Assembly: GCF_019973375.1 (NCBI RefSeq)
Contig: NZ_BPTV01000001.1
Span: 1,426,001-1,490,000 of the forward strand
DNA from: Prevotella lacticifex
GTDB taxonomy: Bacteria; Bacteroidota; Bacteroidia; Bacteroidales; Bacteroidaceae
Length of the DNA: 64,000 bases
Direction: 5' to 3'
Numbering within the stretch: the stretch's first letter is position 1; the number at the start of each line of letters is the position of its first letter. Under the pieces are notes generated by a model. The model did not search any database and had not been told where the DNA came from. It saw nothing but the letters and a program-made list of their open reading frames with translations. Position numbers and translations under genes: made by a program. This document shows, piece after piece, positions 1-8,117 of this stretch.

Positions 1-786
1 CCCCTCAAATTTGTCGTTTACAGGTTACACAAAGACTTCCCGGAATACACCGTTTGGTCATTGCCTATCGGAAAACTTGAATCGGTAGATGAAAAGACGA
101 GGAAACTGCTTCTGACCACGTTTGCCATGCTGCACCGAAAGGACGTTTACACATATCCAAAGGATAACTACGACATGCAGTACATTCTCGGTGTGTGTGA
201 ATATGGCTGGGGCGAGACAGACGAGGAGGGCAATCTGAGATTTGACGAACAGGCTGAGTTCTGGGACGAAGAATACAAGAAATGGGTTGAAAGTTACATT
301 GCAGGAGACATCAACGAGTTATTCAACGAAATAGAGTGCATCGAGCAGGGCGAAATGGATGGCGAGGGTCCTATTTCTCGCAAGCTGACCGACATGATAG
401 CTCAGTACAGGAAAGAGAAATACCACAATCCAAGGCTCCTCGATATTATAGAGCAGCTTGTGGAACTATGCGACGAGAATTGGCTCAGTGACTTCCATCT
501 TGCCATGATAAGGAATGAGTTTGGTGACGATTTCGCCTCAGAAGAAGATGCAAGTTCAGAGCTTATGGATTTCAGCAGATTATTCTTCTTTGTTTACGAC
601 ACGGACGATCCAATCTGTCAGAACATGGTAGATATGTTCAACGCAGACGCAAATAATATGGAAGTCGGGAATATGTATTCATTCTCATTCATTGACAGTG
701 AAAACATTGAGGAAAGGATGGGCGAGACTTTCCCTGAAAGATGGGCTAATGTTCATTCAAAGTTCATAGACGAATTATTATCATGA
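1..786 (+). CDS. PRTRC-neighbourhood protein, 5' truncated (possibly PRTRC protein F)
   Basis: The reading frame is open from the first base of the window, so the true start lies upstream; 261 codons are visible before the stop. The protein is acidic, with many Asp/Glu and aromatic residues, and has no signal peptide, membrane segment or catalytic motif that I recognise. Its TGA overlaps the ATG of the PRTRC B gene (ATGA), which points to translational coupling and a shared operon. In other Bacteroidetes PRTRC loci the gene before B is often annotated as PRTRC F. That is an argument from position only, so the name is tentative. The coding call is solid. Confidence 0.6.
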   Translation, partial: PLKFVVYRLHKDFPEYTVWSLPIGKLESVDEKTRKLLLTTFAMLHRKDVYTYPKDNYDMQYILGVCEYGWGETDEEGNLRFDEQAEFWDEEYKKWVESYIAGDINELFNEIECIEQGEMDGEGPISRKLTDMIAQYRKEKYHNPRLLDIIEQLVELCDENWLSDFHLAMIRNEFGDDFASEEDASSELMDFSRLFFFVYDTDDPICQNMVDMFNADANNMEVGNMYSFSFIDSENIEERMGETFPERWANVHSKFIDELLS

Positions 787-1490
787 GTAAAATTACAGAG
801 ATTCTTAACCAGGTGTACGAACCGTTTTGCGCCATAGTAGCGTACAGAGCAGATGGTCATTATTCAAATAGTACATCATACTACCTGGAACAGCACAGAA
901 TAAACCAAAACGGCATCTTAGGAGCAGGCAAGCCACTGAAGCAAAAGACAATGGTGAAACTGTTCAGTGCAATATCACAGGCGAACAAACAGTTAGACAG
1001 CAGTCTCTATGGTGCAGTGCCTGACAACGTGTTATACTGTGATACTCGCCTTGGAAACGAAAGGCTTGTTTGGTACAGGAAGCCGGAAGAGCGAATGCTT
1101 TACTTCACTGACAGCCTCGATATTCCAAACGGAAGGATGAAAGTCCCAGGGCTTGTTTATGTGGTAAGGGGCAAGACGTTGAGCGTGTATGCGTATAAGG
1201 GGAGCAAGCCAAAGAGCCAGTTGTTCTTTGCTCCTTTCATGAACACGAGCGAAGAGTCGGTATGCCTCGGTAATTCAAAGGTGGTATTTCCTGAAGAGAG
1301 AACCTTTGAGAACATTATCGGGTACTGGGAGAAAATGTTTTGGCAGTCCGAATTTTCGCACATTCTCGGTGACAACCCATGTCTCGGTAATCTCGCCACA
1401 ATAACCAAAGATTGTATATTAAATGGCAAAGCATTCCCCAGTGATATGCTGAAGCCTGCAAAGAAGAAACTTCAAGACTTATTCAAATGA
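783..1490 (+). CDS. PRTRC system protein B
   Basis: The 235-aa protein matches my recollection of the PRTRC B family: an N-terminal region with Y/S-rich strands, a central VWYRKPEER segment, a GLVYVVRGKTLSVYA strand, and a C-terminal PCLGNLATI/W..FW..EFSH block. PRTRC B has been linked to prokaryotic E2-like (ubiquitin-conjugase-related) folds. PRTRC cassettes (ParB-related, ThiF-related) usually sit on plasmids and integrative elements, and their biochemical role is unresolved. The gene overlaps its neighbours by 4 bp on both sides, with the ThiF-like partner immediately downstream. I am fairly sure of the family and make no claim about activity. Confidence 0.75.
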   Translation: MSKITEILNQVYEPFCAIVAYRADGHYSNSTSYYLEQHRINQNGILGAGKPLKQKTMVKLFSAISQANKQLDSSLYGAVPDNVLYCDTRLGNERLVWYRKPEERMLYFTDSLDIPNGRMKVPGLVYVVRGKTLSVYAYKGSKPKSQLFFAPFMNTSEESVCLGNSKVVFPEERTFENIIGYWEKMFWQSEFSHILGDNPCLGNLATITKDCILNGKAFPSDMLKPAKKKLQDLFK

Positions 1491-2263
1491 GTAAAATACA
1501 CTACACGGAGAAATATCTCCTCAATCCTTATCATCCAGTAGAGGTGAATGTAATCGGAGCCGGTGGCACAGGTTGTCAAGTGCTGACCTCCCTTGCACGT
1601 ATCAGTTGTGCGCTGAAGCAGTTAGGACACCCCGGTCTCCATGTGAACGTCATTGACGGAGACATCGTGACAAAATCAAATCTCGGCAGGCAATTATTTT
1701 CAGCTTCAGAAGTGGGACTCAACAAAGCAATGGTGCTCGCCAACCGTATCAACCGTTTCTTCGGCTTTGATTGGGATGCGATAAGAGAGAACTACCCTTA
1801 TAAAGATTGCACCACGGCAAACGTAACCATTACCTGCGTCGATAATGTCAAGGCAAGGATTGAGATAGGTAAGTTTCTCCGTAAAAACATTAAGCCAAAG
1901 ACGAGTGGCGACCACGACATGACAAAGCCGTATTACTGGCTCGACTTCGGAAATACTACAGATACAGGTCAAGTGGTACTCGGCACGATCAGCAAGATAG
2001 AGCAGCCAAAGAAGAGCAATAAGGAGGCGACAAACAAGCTCAAATGCGTGGACGAAATGTTTGACCTCACCAAAGTCAAGGATGAGGATAGCGGTCCGTC
2101 ATGTTCATTGGCAGAGGCACTACGAAAGCAGGACTTGTTCATCAACTCTACCATAGCCCAGCTTGGCTGTAATATCTTCTGGAAATTATTCAGTGGTTCC
2201 ATCGAGAATCATGGAGTTTTCCTCAACTTAAAGACTCTCAATTCTAACCCGATAAAGATTTAG
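1487..2263 (+). CDS. PRTRC system ThiF/E1-like protein
   Basis: This 258-aa protein has a Rossmann-type nucleotide-binding start, GAGGTG at residues 24-29, followed by the ThiF/E1 pattern DGDIV..SNLGRQLF at about 57-71 and a CVDN motif near 120. These are the ATP-binding and adenylation features of ThiF/MoeB/E1 proteins, which activate the C-terminus of a ubiquitin-like partner. The N-terminal YLLNPYHPVEVNVIG segment is typical of the PRTRC ThiF branch. It overlaps the PRTRC B gene by 4 bp. No ubiquitin-like substrate gene is visible in the window; the rest of the cassette (A, C, E, ParB) may lie upstream of position 1. Confidence 0.8.
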   Translation: MSKIHYTEKYLLNPYHPVEVNVIGAGGTGCQVLTSLARISCALKQLGHPGLHVNVIDGDIVTKSNLGRQLFSASEVGLNKAMVLANRINRFFGFDWDAIRENYPYKDCTTANVTITCVDNVKARIEIGKFLRKNIKPKTSGDHDMTKPYYWLDFGNTTDTGQVVLGTISKIEQPKKSNKEATNKLKCVDEMFDLTKVKDEDSGPSCSLAEALRKQDLFINSTIAQLGCNIFWKLFSGSIENHGVFLNLKTLNSNPIKI

Positions 2264-2267
2264 CATC

Positions 2268-2957
2268 ATGGCATTCAATCTAAAAGACAAAAAGAACGGC
2301 AAGGATGGCAAGAAGAAGGTCATCAAGCTCAAGCACGACCAAGCCTTACAAGTGGCGAGGAAGGTAGTCCAGGCGCACAAAGTGCAAGCTCAAAAAGAGA
2401 AAAGAGGCAGCATGAAGAAGGCTGTTGACGACTTTCAGCAAGATGGATCCCTGGAGCGACTCAACAACCTTGTTTCAATGATATTCCTCTTGCGTGCTCA
2501 AAGTAACCGTATCATGGCAGAAATAGAGTTGCTCCTCGATAGAGGTAATCTTGTTTATGGAGAAATCAAGCACAAGGTAAATAGGATTATCGAAGCGGAG
2601 AACCAGCTCTTCCATGTAATGAGGGAGTTGATGGAGGGGGGCGGCAAGGAATTTTGGCACGACTCTGACCGCTTTGACGTTGATTTCTACAACTACATGG
2701 GTATTCGTCAAGGCTGGAAGCCGGGAGAGCCATCATCTTTCTCTTCTTTCATTGGCACGCAGAACCTTATCCATGTTGGAGTGTCGGAGAAGGGAGAGCC
2801 TCGTAAGGTTCTCATTGGTCGCAACTATGACGGTACGCTGTGGATTGCAGACAACGACCAGTGCAAAGAAGTGTGTCAGATACCCAAAGAATGGTTCCCG
2901 AACATCAAGCCACACGAAACTCTGTGGGTGACCATTAACCCAATATTGAAGATGTAG
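2268..2957 (+). CDS. hypothetical protein with basic N-terminus and coiled coil
   Basis: The 229-aa protein starts 4 bp after the ThiF-like gene and is probably co-transcribed with it. Residues 1-60 are very Lys-rich (K/D/G repeats), then a long helical, probably coiled-coil stretch runs to about residue 125. The C-terminal half is rich in aromatic residues and strands (W..EFWHDSDRF, VLIGRNYDGTLWI). I recognise no family. The basic tail suggests nucleic-acid or protein contacts, but that is inference. Its position makes it a candidate accessory of the PRTRC module. Confidence 0.7.
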   Translation: MAFNLKDKKNGKDGKKKVIKLKHDQALQVARKVVQAHKVQAQKEKRGSMKKAVDDFQQDGSLERLNNLVSMIFLLRAQSNRIMAEIELLLDRGNLVYGEIKHKVNRIIEAENQLFHVMRELMEGGGKEFWHDSDRFDVDFYNYMGIRQGWKPGEPSSFSSFIGTQNLIHVGVSEKGEPRKVLIGRNYDGTLWIADNDQCKEVCQIPKEWFPNIKPHETLWVTINPILKM

Positions 2958-2972
2958 CCCACCCTAATCTAT

Positions 2973-3677
2973 ATGGGAAAAGATGAAGTGATACAACATA
3001 ATTCGTGGGAGTTCAATGAGGAAGTGTCGGAAGTCTTTTCTGACATGCTCTCACGTTCTATCCCTGACTATGATAACATGCGAGATTTAATGTTTCGCAT
3101 GGCAAGGAATTTCGTTACTCCATATTCCAACGTCCTCGACATAGGCTGTTCTACAGGTCTTTCATCAAAGAGACTCATAGAGTGTGACGAAGCGCAAAAG
3201 ACGGATTTTACGCTTATCGACATTAGCGAGCCGATGCTGACGAAGTGCAAGGAGTTCTACAGGGGAAGAAGGAATGTAGATGTAAGGTATTGGGACATTA
3301 CTGAGGGGTGTCCCATTTGCTGTTGCTCGGTAATCATATCCTGTCTAACTCTTCAGTTCGTTCCTATTGAATACCGTCAGAAGATTATCTCCAGCATCTA
3401 CAACTCGCTGAATAAGGGCGGAGCCTTGTTCCTCGTAGAAAAGGTTATCGGGCATTCGCACACTATCGACGAAGTGATGGTCAAGGAGTATTACGAAATC
3501 AAGCGCGAGAACGCTTACACGGAGAAGCAGATAAAAGCCAAGCGTAAGGCTCTTGCTGGCACGCTCGTTCCACTCACCATCAAGATGAACGAGTCGTTAT
3601 TGGAGGTCGCTGGCTTTCGTAAGATAGACACCTTCTGGCGCTACCTCAATTTCTGTGGTATCATAGCAGTGAAATAA
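2973..3677 (+). CDS. class I SAM-dependent methyltransferase, CmoA-like
   Basis: Residues 54-63 form motif I (VLDIGCSTGL), followed by an acidic ribose-binding residue in TLIDISEPML. A CLTLQFVP...RQKII..IYN.LNKGGALFLVEK block closely resembles the CmoA/tRNA-carboxymethyl-transfer group. The 234-aa length fits a single Rossmann methyltransferase. The substrate cannot be read from the sequence; tRNA or another small substrate is possible. It is the last gene before the first promoter cassette at 3681. A nucleoside phosphorylase of the MTA/SAH nucleosidase type lies 1.4 kb downstream and could recycle its SAH product, which is inference. Confidence 0.75.
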   Translation: MGKDEVIQHNSWEFNEEVSEVFSDMLSRSIPDYDNMRDLMFRMARNFVTPYSNVLDIGCSTGLSSKRLIECDEAQKTDFTLIDISEPMLTKCKEFYRGRRNVDVRYWDITEGCPICCCSVIISCLTLQFVPIEYRQKIISSIYNSLNKGGALFLVEKVIGHSHTIDEVMVKEYYEIKRENAYTEKQIKAKRKALAGTLVPLTIKMNESLLEVAGFRKIDTFWRYLNFCGIIAVK

Positions 3678-3680
3678 TTT

Positions 3681-3760
3681 GCATATTTGATAAAAATAAT
3701 TGCCCGAAAGTTTGCATATTTGATAAAATTGTCGTATCTTTGCAGTAGCAAATAAGATAA
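3681..3760 (+). promoter_or_regulatory. promoter cassette P1 with three 13-bp repeats
   Basis: The -33 box TTTG (3711-3714) and -7 box TATCTTTG (3735-3742) are 20 nt apart, matching the Bacteroidetes primary sigma consensus. Direct copies of GCATATTTGATAA start at 3681 and 3714, and the related GCAAATAAGATAA starts at 3748. The transcript leader runs to the ATG at 3790 and is nearly identical to the leaders of five other cassettes in the window. Confidence 0.85.
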
Positions 3761-3789
3761 ATAAGTTATCACTTAAAACTCTGAACATT

Positions 3790-4053
3790 ATGGCAACAAC
3801 ATCAAAGAAGCAGTACACACTGGTAGTTACACGTCATTTCTTCTACAACCGTCCAAGCGACGAAAGAGAAGTGAGCGGAACGCTGGAAGAGCTTACGAAG
3901 TATTTTTCGTACACCTTAGAAGTGGGAAATTCGTGGGACCACAAAATTCCAACGAACCCGAGAACCATCAAGAGTCTCTTGTCGGCACTCGAAAAGAGTT
4001 ACGAGATAAAGAACAACGGCATGACATCGGTAAAACTAAAGGAGGCAGCATGA
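3790..4053 (+). CDS. small hypothetical protein, first gene after P1
   Basis: The 87-aa protein begins MATTSKKQ and contains a strand-rich first half and a helical C-terminus (IKSLLSALEKSYEIKNN). It has no membrane segment or known motif. The start is fixed by the conserved leader that ends at 3789. Similar small first genes follow the other cassettes. I recall comparable sequences only as hypothetical proteins of Bacteroidetes phages and mobile elements. Confidence 0.7.
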   Translation: MATTSKKQYTLVVTRHFFYNRPSDEREVSGTLEELTKYFSYTLEVGNSWDHKIPTNPRTIKSLLSALEKSYEIKNNGMTSVKLKEAA

Positions 4054-4112
4054 GCACCCCCTGGCAAGGAAAGACGAATGCCAATAAAATACTAATATCA
4101 GTAAATTGAATT

Positions 4113-5009
4113 ATGACAGCTCCACTTGTAATATCGGCAAGTCGCAGAACAGATATTCCGGCTTTCTATGCTGACTGGTTTATGTCTCGCATGGAGGCTG
4201 GCTTCTGTGAATACCCGAACCCGTTTAGTCAGAAGCCGGTACACGTAGATCTGACAAAAGCAAAGTGTATAGTGTTCTGGACGAAGAACCCAGTACCGAT
4301 GCTCAAGCACCTCAAGAGGCTCGACGATATGGGTATCAAGTATTATTTCCAGTACACGCTCAACAATTACGATGACACAGGGCTGGAGCCGGAACTCAAA
4401 TGCGTAGAAGAAAGGATCCGTGACTTCCAGTTACTCTCTGAGAGAATCGGAAAGGAAAAAGTCATCTTTCGTTATGACCCCTTGATTTTGGCGAATGGCA
4501 TGCGTTGTGCTTACCTCATGCGCAGAGTCCTGGAGGTGGCGAACAAGGTTTGTAACTACACTGAGAAAATGGTATTCAGCTTTGCAGACCTCGATTATCA
4601 AAAGGTGAAACTAAACTTAGAGCGCAAGGCGATAGAAGTACGAGAGTTTCATGACTACGAAATGGAGACTATCGGTGAGCTGCTTGGGAAGTTTGGAAGG
4701 GAAGCTGGTGTAAGGGTGGCAACATGTTCAGAGAGAATAGACCTCTCAAAGTATGGTATCGAGCATAACAGGTGTGTTGACCCAGAACTGATATTGAGGC
4801 TCACGGACAACGATGAAGAGGTAGCACGTTACCTGATGGGGAACAGTGGGCAAAGGAACTTGTGCGGTTGTGCAAAGAGTGTTGATATAGGAATTTATGA
4901 CACTTGCGTTCACAACTGCGCTTATTGCTATGCAACGAGGAGCGTAGAGTTAGCTCGCGCTAATTACGAAAAGCACCTGTCAAATCAACAAAATAAATCA
5001 ATAATATGA
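4113..5009 (+). CDS. DUF1848 family protein (radical-SAM-like)
   Basis: The 298-aa protein opens with ISASRRTDIPAFYADWF and has a VFWTKNP motif near residue 50, both hallmarks of DUF1848. The C-terminal third holds clustered cysteines (CGCAKS... and a C-x3-C-x2-C-like CVHNCAYCYA), expected to bind an iron-sulfur cluster as in spore photoproduct lyase-like radical SAM enzymes. The reaction is unknown; an action on nucleic acid is an inference from the distant lyase similarity. Its stop overlaps a 12-codon ORF leading into the nucleoside phosphorylase gene. A second radical SAM protein is encoded at 36975. Confidence 0.8.
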   Translation: MTAPLVISASRRTDIPAFYADWFMSRMEAGFCEYPNPFSQKPVHVDLTKAKCIVFWTKNPVPMLKHLKRLDDMGIKYYFQYTLNNYDDTGLEPELKCVEERIRDFQLLSERIGKEKVIFRYDPLILANGMRCAYLMRRVLEVANKVCNYTEKMVFSFADLDYQKVKLNLERKAIEVREFHDYEMETIGELLGKFGREAGVRVATCSERIDLSKYGIEHNRCVDPELILRLTDNDEEVARYLMGNSGQRNLCGCAKSVDIGIYDTCVHNCAYCYATRSVELARANYEKHLSNQQNKSII

Positions 5010-5044
5010 ATAATCAAAATTTCAAGAAAGGAGGTCCAGTATGA
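5006..5044 (+). CDS. possible 12-codon coupling ORF
   Basis: ATG at 5006 overlaps the stop of the DUF1848 gene, and after 12 codons (MNNQNFKKGGPV) the TGA at 5042 overlaps the ATG of the next gene. The ORF also contains the strong AAAGGAGGT ribosome-binding site (5027-5035) of that gene. It may simply carry ribosomes across the junction. No peptide function is claimed. Confidence 0.25.
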   Translation: MNNQNFKKGGPV

Positions 5045-5754
5045 AGATAGGAGTTATCGTAGCAATGGATAAGGAATTTTCCATCATTTCCCAATCCTGG
5101 CTATCAGAGCATATCGAGCAGCGTTACTTAATGGAGCGGAACGGGTGCCGCTATATGCACTTGCAGCCGACAGAAACAGACGAAGTAATCCTCATGCAGT
5201 GTGGAATAGGGAAAGTCAACGGTGCCATTGGTGCTATGACGCTTATTGAACTGGGTGTCGATTGCATCATCAGCAGTGGTGTTGCAGGAGGCTCATCCGC
5301 AAATGCTGTGACGGGAACGATAATCGTTGGGAAGTATTACCAATACCATGATGTTTACTGTGGTCAAGAGGTCAAGAAAGGGCAGGTTCAAGGAGAAGAG
5401 CCTTTCTTCTCTGCAGATGAGGGACTCTACAAGATAGCGCAGGACATGGAGTCAAAAGGAGCTGTCTTTGGCACAATCAGTACAGGAGACCAGTTCGTTG
5501 ACAAAAAAGAACACATGACCTACATCGTGAACGACCACCCCGATACGCTTGCAGTAGATATGGAGTCTTGTGCTATCGCGCAGGTCTGCCACAAGTGCAA
5601 CAAGCCGTTTATCTCGTTCCGGATATTGAGTGACAGCATCCTCAATCCCAATGCGGTGCCATATACTGATTTCTGGGAGAGAGCACCCCTTTTCATGGCA
5701 AGTAACACTATGTGCTACGTTACGAAAGTAATCAAGGAGTATAAACCGTTTTAA
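5041..5754 (+). CDS. nucleoside phosphorylase, MTA/SAH nucleosidase-like
   Basis: The 237-aa protein has the PNP/UDP family layout: Glu12 in VAMDKEFS (the position of catalytic Glu12 in MTA/SAH nucleosidases), a GIGKVNGAIGAM loop, SGVAGG, STGDQFV, the ribose-binding VDMES at 172-176, and Ser-Asp198 in ILSDS (catalytic Asp). It is predicted to cleave the glycosidic bond of methylthioadenosine, S-adenosylhomocysteine or a related nucleoside. A near-perfect Shine-Dalgarno (AAAGGAGGT, 5 nt before ATG) is unusual in a Bacteroidetes setting and fixes the start. In a phage it could clear SAH from methyltransferases or act on a host nucleotide signal; both ideas are speculative. Confidence 0.8.
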   Translation: MKIGVIVAMDKEFSIISQSWLSEHIEQRYLMERNGCRYMHLQPTETDEVILMQCGIGKVNGAIGAMTLIELGVDCIISSGVAGGSSANAVTGTIIVGKYYQYHDVYCGQEVKKGQVQGEEPFFSADEGLYKIAQDMESKGAVFGTISTGDQFVDKKEHMTYIVNDHPDTLAVDMESCAIAQVCHKCNKPFISFRILSDSILNPNAVPYTDFWERAPLFMASNTMCYVTKVIKEYKPF

Positions 5755-5756
5755 TT

Positions 5757-6407
5757 ATGAACAAGATATTATTCAACAAGAATTACGGAATGGAGGATGC
5801 CGCCATCGCAGGAACGAAAACCATGCTGAGACGCATCATCCGTTTCAAGGACTTCGGAAGTCGGGTCGTGCGCTACACACCGCTGCCCAAGACAAAAGGA
5901 TCTGCTCGATACCATCTGGAGGACGGAACGACAGTAGTTGACTACGAGACACAGTCCACATACCGTGTCGGTGAAATCGTGGCAATAGGACAATCCTATG
6001 CTGACGTGAAGAAATATTACGAGAAGAAAGGCAAGGACTCCACGGAATACCAAGCCTTCATTAAGGAGGTTGAAGGCAAGGACATAGACCTGCATCGGGC
6101 AGGCAGCAAAGACAAGTTCCTTGTCAAACCATATCTTATGCCGCACCACATACGCATTCTGTCCATCAAGAGCCAGAGGCTCCAAGACATTACAGAGGAA
6201 GAGTGTCTTGCAGAGGGTATAGGCTTTGATGAGTCTCAGTCAAGCCATAAGTTTTACGTTGAGGACAAGCGCACTGGCGCACGTTGCTCATTTCCTACAG
6301 GCAGAGAGGCTTTCGCCTTTTTCATCAGCCAGACGGAAAAGAATATCCGCAATGTGTGGCAGAAAAACCCACCGGTCTATGTTTACACCTTTGAAACGAT
6401 AGACTGA
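5757..6407 (+). CDS. ASCH-like domain protein, paralogue 1
   Basis: The 216-aa protein has the pattern ILFN...G.EDAAIAGTKTMLRR at the start, GEIVAIGQSY in the middle, and MPHHIRILSI..QRLQDITEEECLAEGI, which I associate with ASCH-type (PUA-like) proteins of Bacteroidetes phages. ASCH domains are thought to bind RNA or modified nucleotides. Two paralogues lie at 7364 and 38039. It starts 2 nt after the phosphorylase stop, in the same operon. The domain call is moderately sure; the ligand is unknown. Confidence 0.65.
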   Translation: MNKILFNKNYGMEDAAIAGTKTMLRRIIRFKDFGSRVVRYTPLPKTKGSARYHLEDGTTVVDYETQSTYRVGEIVAIGQSYADVKKYYEKKGKDSTEYQAFIKEVEGKDIDLHRAGSKDKFLVKPYLMPHHIRILSIKSQRLQDITEEECLAEGIGFDESQSSHKFYVEDKRTGARCSFPTGREAFAFFISQTEKNIRNVWQKNPPVYVYTFETID

Positions 6408-6415
6408 CACTACAC

Positions 6416-6745
6416 ATGGAGAAGCCGATGGTTATAATACAGCTCACAGAGGAAGAAAAGACCGACCTCTTCCGTATGCGTTCCGAAGGATGCTCTATGA
6501 GGGAGATTTCGGAATACATCGGGTGTTCTGTGTCTGCAATTAAATATCATCTTCACAAGGCTGGGCTTGGTTACCGTTACAGATGGTCACCGGAAGAGGA
6601 CAGCAGACTTATTGAAATGTACAACGAAGGTATGACTTGCACTCAGATAGGCAAGGAACTCGGACGTCCTTATTCTAACGTCGCGCATCGCATTTCATAT
6701 CTCCGCAAGCTCGGACGGGGAATAGGCTTCCACAATAGAAAGTAA
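6416..6745 (+). CDS. double helix-turn-helix DNA-binding protein
   Basis: The 109-aa protein carries two DNA-binding segments. Residues about 10-45 form an HTH (EGCSMREISEYIGCSVSAIKYHL). Residues about 57-92 form a SANT/Myb-like or GcrA-like helix set (WSPEEDSRLIEMYNEG... IGKELGRPYSNVAHRI). It is basic at the C-terminus. It is likely a transcriptional regulator of the phage, and a reasonable candidate for one of the repeated promoter elements, although nothing in the sequence proves which. It sits in the P1 operon. Confidence 0.7.
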   Translation: MEKPMVIIQLTEEEKTDLFRMRSEGCSMREISEYIGCSVSAIKYHLHKAGLGYRYRWSPEEDSRLIEMYNEGMTCTQIGKELGRPYSNVAHRISYLRKLGRGIGFHNRK

Positions 6746-6782
6746 GTAACAGTATCAATATTCATCCACAAAACAAGAAATT

Positions 6783-7352
6783 ATGAAGTTAGTATTATTT
6801 GATTTGGAAACCACTGGTACCGACATCAGGAAGAATGGTGTCCACCAGATTAGCGGTAAGGTTATCGTTAATGGTAACGTCAAGGAAGTGTTTGATTTCA
6901 AGGTTTGTCCTAAAGAGGGTGCGGAGTATGACGCTACCGCACTGGAGATAGGAAAGGTCACGGAGGAGCAGTTGAAAGCCTATCCACCGATGAGAGAGGT
7001 GTACTCCAAGTTTGTGGCCATGCTTGACAAGTATGTGAGCAAATACAACAAGACGGACAAGTTCTTTCTTGTGGGCTACAACAATGCCCATTTCGACAAC
7101 CAGTTCCTGCGCCAGTGGTTCATGGATAACGGAAACAAGTACTTCGGCTCATACTTCTGGAGCAACAGCTTCGACTGTATGGTGCTGGCGACTGCTGCTC
7201 TCGCAGAGAAGAGGGCATCTATGCAGGACTTCAAGCAGGCAACCGTAGCAGAAGCCCTCGGTGTTACCATCGATTCTGAGAAGCTGCACGATGCAAGTTA
7301 CGACATCGAACTTTGCCATGCCATCTATGACAAAGTGTGTGGTAAATATTAA
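6783..7352 (+). CDS. DnaQ-like 3'-5' exonuclease (DEDDh)
   Basis: All three Exo motifs are visible in the 189 residues: Exo I FDLETTG with Asp7 and Glu9, Exo II NAHFDNQF with Asp105, and Exo III LHDASYD with His169 and Asp174. This is the DEDDh arrangement of polymerase epsilon-type proofreaders and free-standing exonucleases. No polymerase gene is in the window, so it may act alone in DNA processing or trimming. A second DEDD exonuclease is at 36334. Confidence 0.85.
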   Translation: MKLVLFDLETTGTDIRKNGVHQISGKVIVNGNVKEVFDFKVCPKEGAEYDATALEIGKVTEEQLKAYPPMREVYSKFVAMLDKYVSKYNKTDKFFLVGYNNAHFDNQFLRQWFMDNGNKYFGSYFWSNSFDCMVLATAALAEKRASMQDFKQATVAEALGVTIDSEKLHDASYDIELCHAIYDKVCGKY

Positions 7353-7363
7353 ATCCGGCAACG

Positions 7364-8116
7364 ATGGAAAAGATAATGTTTAACGACTTCTTTGGACTGA
7401 CTGATGCAGTGCTGGCGAAGCAAAAGACGATGACGCGTCGGTCGTCTAAGTCGCTCCAAGACGATATTGCCGCATTAGCTGAGGGGTTCAGAGTTGACTC
7501 CTTGTCCCCAGAGGCCATCGAGGAGGAAATGCAGAAGCCTAAGTTCAAACAGAAAGTCAAGGCGATGGAGCCAGCGCTCATTCAGATGAACGCTAAGTAT
7601 AAAGTTGGCGAAGTGGTGGCAATAGCGCAAAGTTATCTGCAGGTCCATAACACCAATCCAGAACTCATTCCGGACTGGCTCCCGAGCAAGAAGTCGAAAA
7701 GTGGATTTGTCCACTGGGACGAGCACCCTGGGTATAGCAACAAAATGTTCGTAAGTGCCGACCTCATGCCACATCAAATACGTATCACTGGCATCAAGGT
7801 TGAACGTCTGCAGGACATCAGCGAAGAGGACTGCCGCAAGGAGGGCATCATACATGTCAACTGGCGACAATACCTCAAGCAGGACATAGACGATTTCGGT
7901 CCACAGCGGTACAAGGATCATGATTTATGGACGCTGCCCATCTTCGAGGAAAGTCTGCAGAATGCCTGGGCAGAGCAAAAGCCGGGAGAGTTTGCTGCCA
8001 ATGACCCGAAGACAGCTCTCATTGTACTGTTTGCCAAACTGGCGCACAGGCAACCGACAGCGTTTGCTCATGAAAACCCGTGGGTGTTAGCGTACGATTT
8101 TGAATTAGTGAAATAG
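7364..8116 (+). CDS. ASCH-like domain protein, paralogue 2
   Basis: The 250-aa protein is clearly related to the product of 5757-6407: IMFNDFFGLTDAVLAKQKTMTRR at the N-terminus, GEVVAIAQSY in the middle, and MPHQIRITGI.VERLQDISEEDCRKEGI. It ends with a W/F-rich segment, HENPWVLAYDF. The central part (residues 30-75) differs from paralogue 1. It is an RNA- or nucleotide-binding candidate by family, and its function here is not known. It lies in the same operon, 11 nt after the exonuclease gene. Confidence 0.65.
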   Translation: MEKIMFNDFFGLTDAVLAKQKTMTRRSSKSLQDDIAALAEGFRVDSLSPEAIEEEMQKPKFKQKVKAMEPALIQMNAKYKVGEVVAIAQSYLQVHNTNPELIPDWLPSKKSKSGFVHWDEHPGYSNKMFVSADLMPHQIRITGIKVERLQDISEEDCRKEGIIHVNWRQYLKQDIDDFGPQRYKDHDLWTLPIFEESLQNAWAEQKPGEFAANDPKTALIVLFAKLAHRQPTAFAHENPWVLAYDFELVK

Positions 8117-8117
8117 A

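Noticed and set aside
3681..3760. CRISPR array from repeated 13-mers
   Set aside because: Only three copies per site with the same spacer-like sequence each time, embedded in a promoter, and no cas gene.
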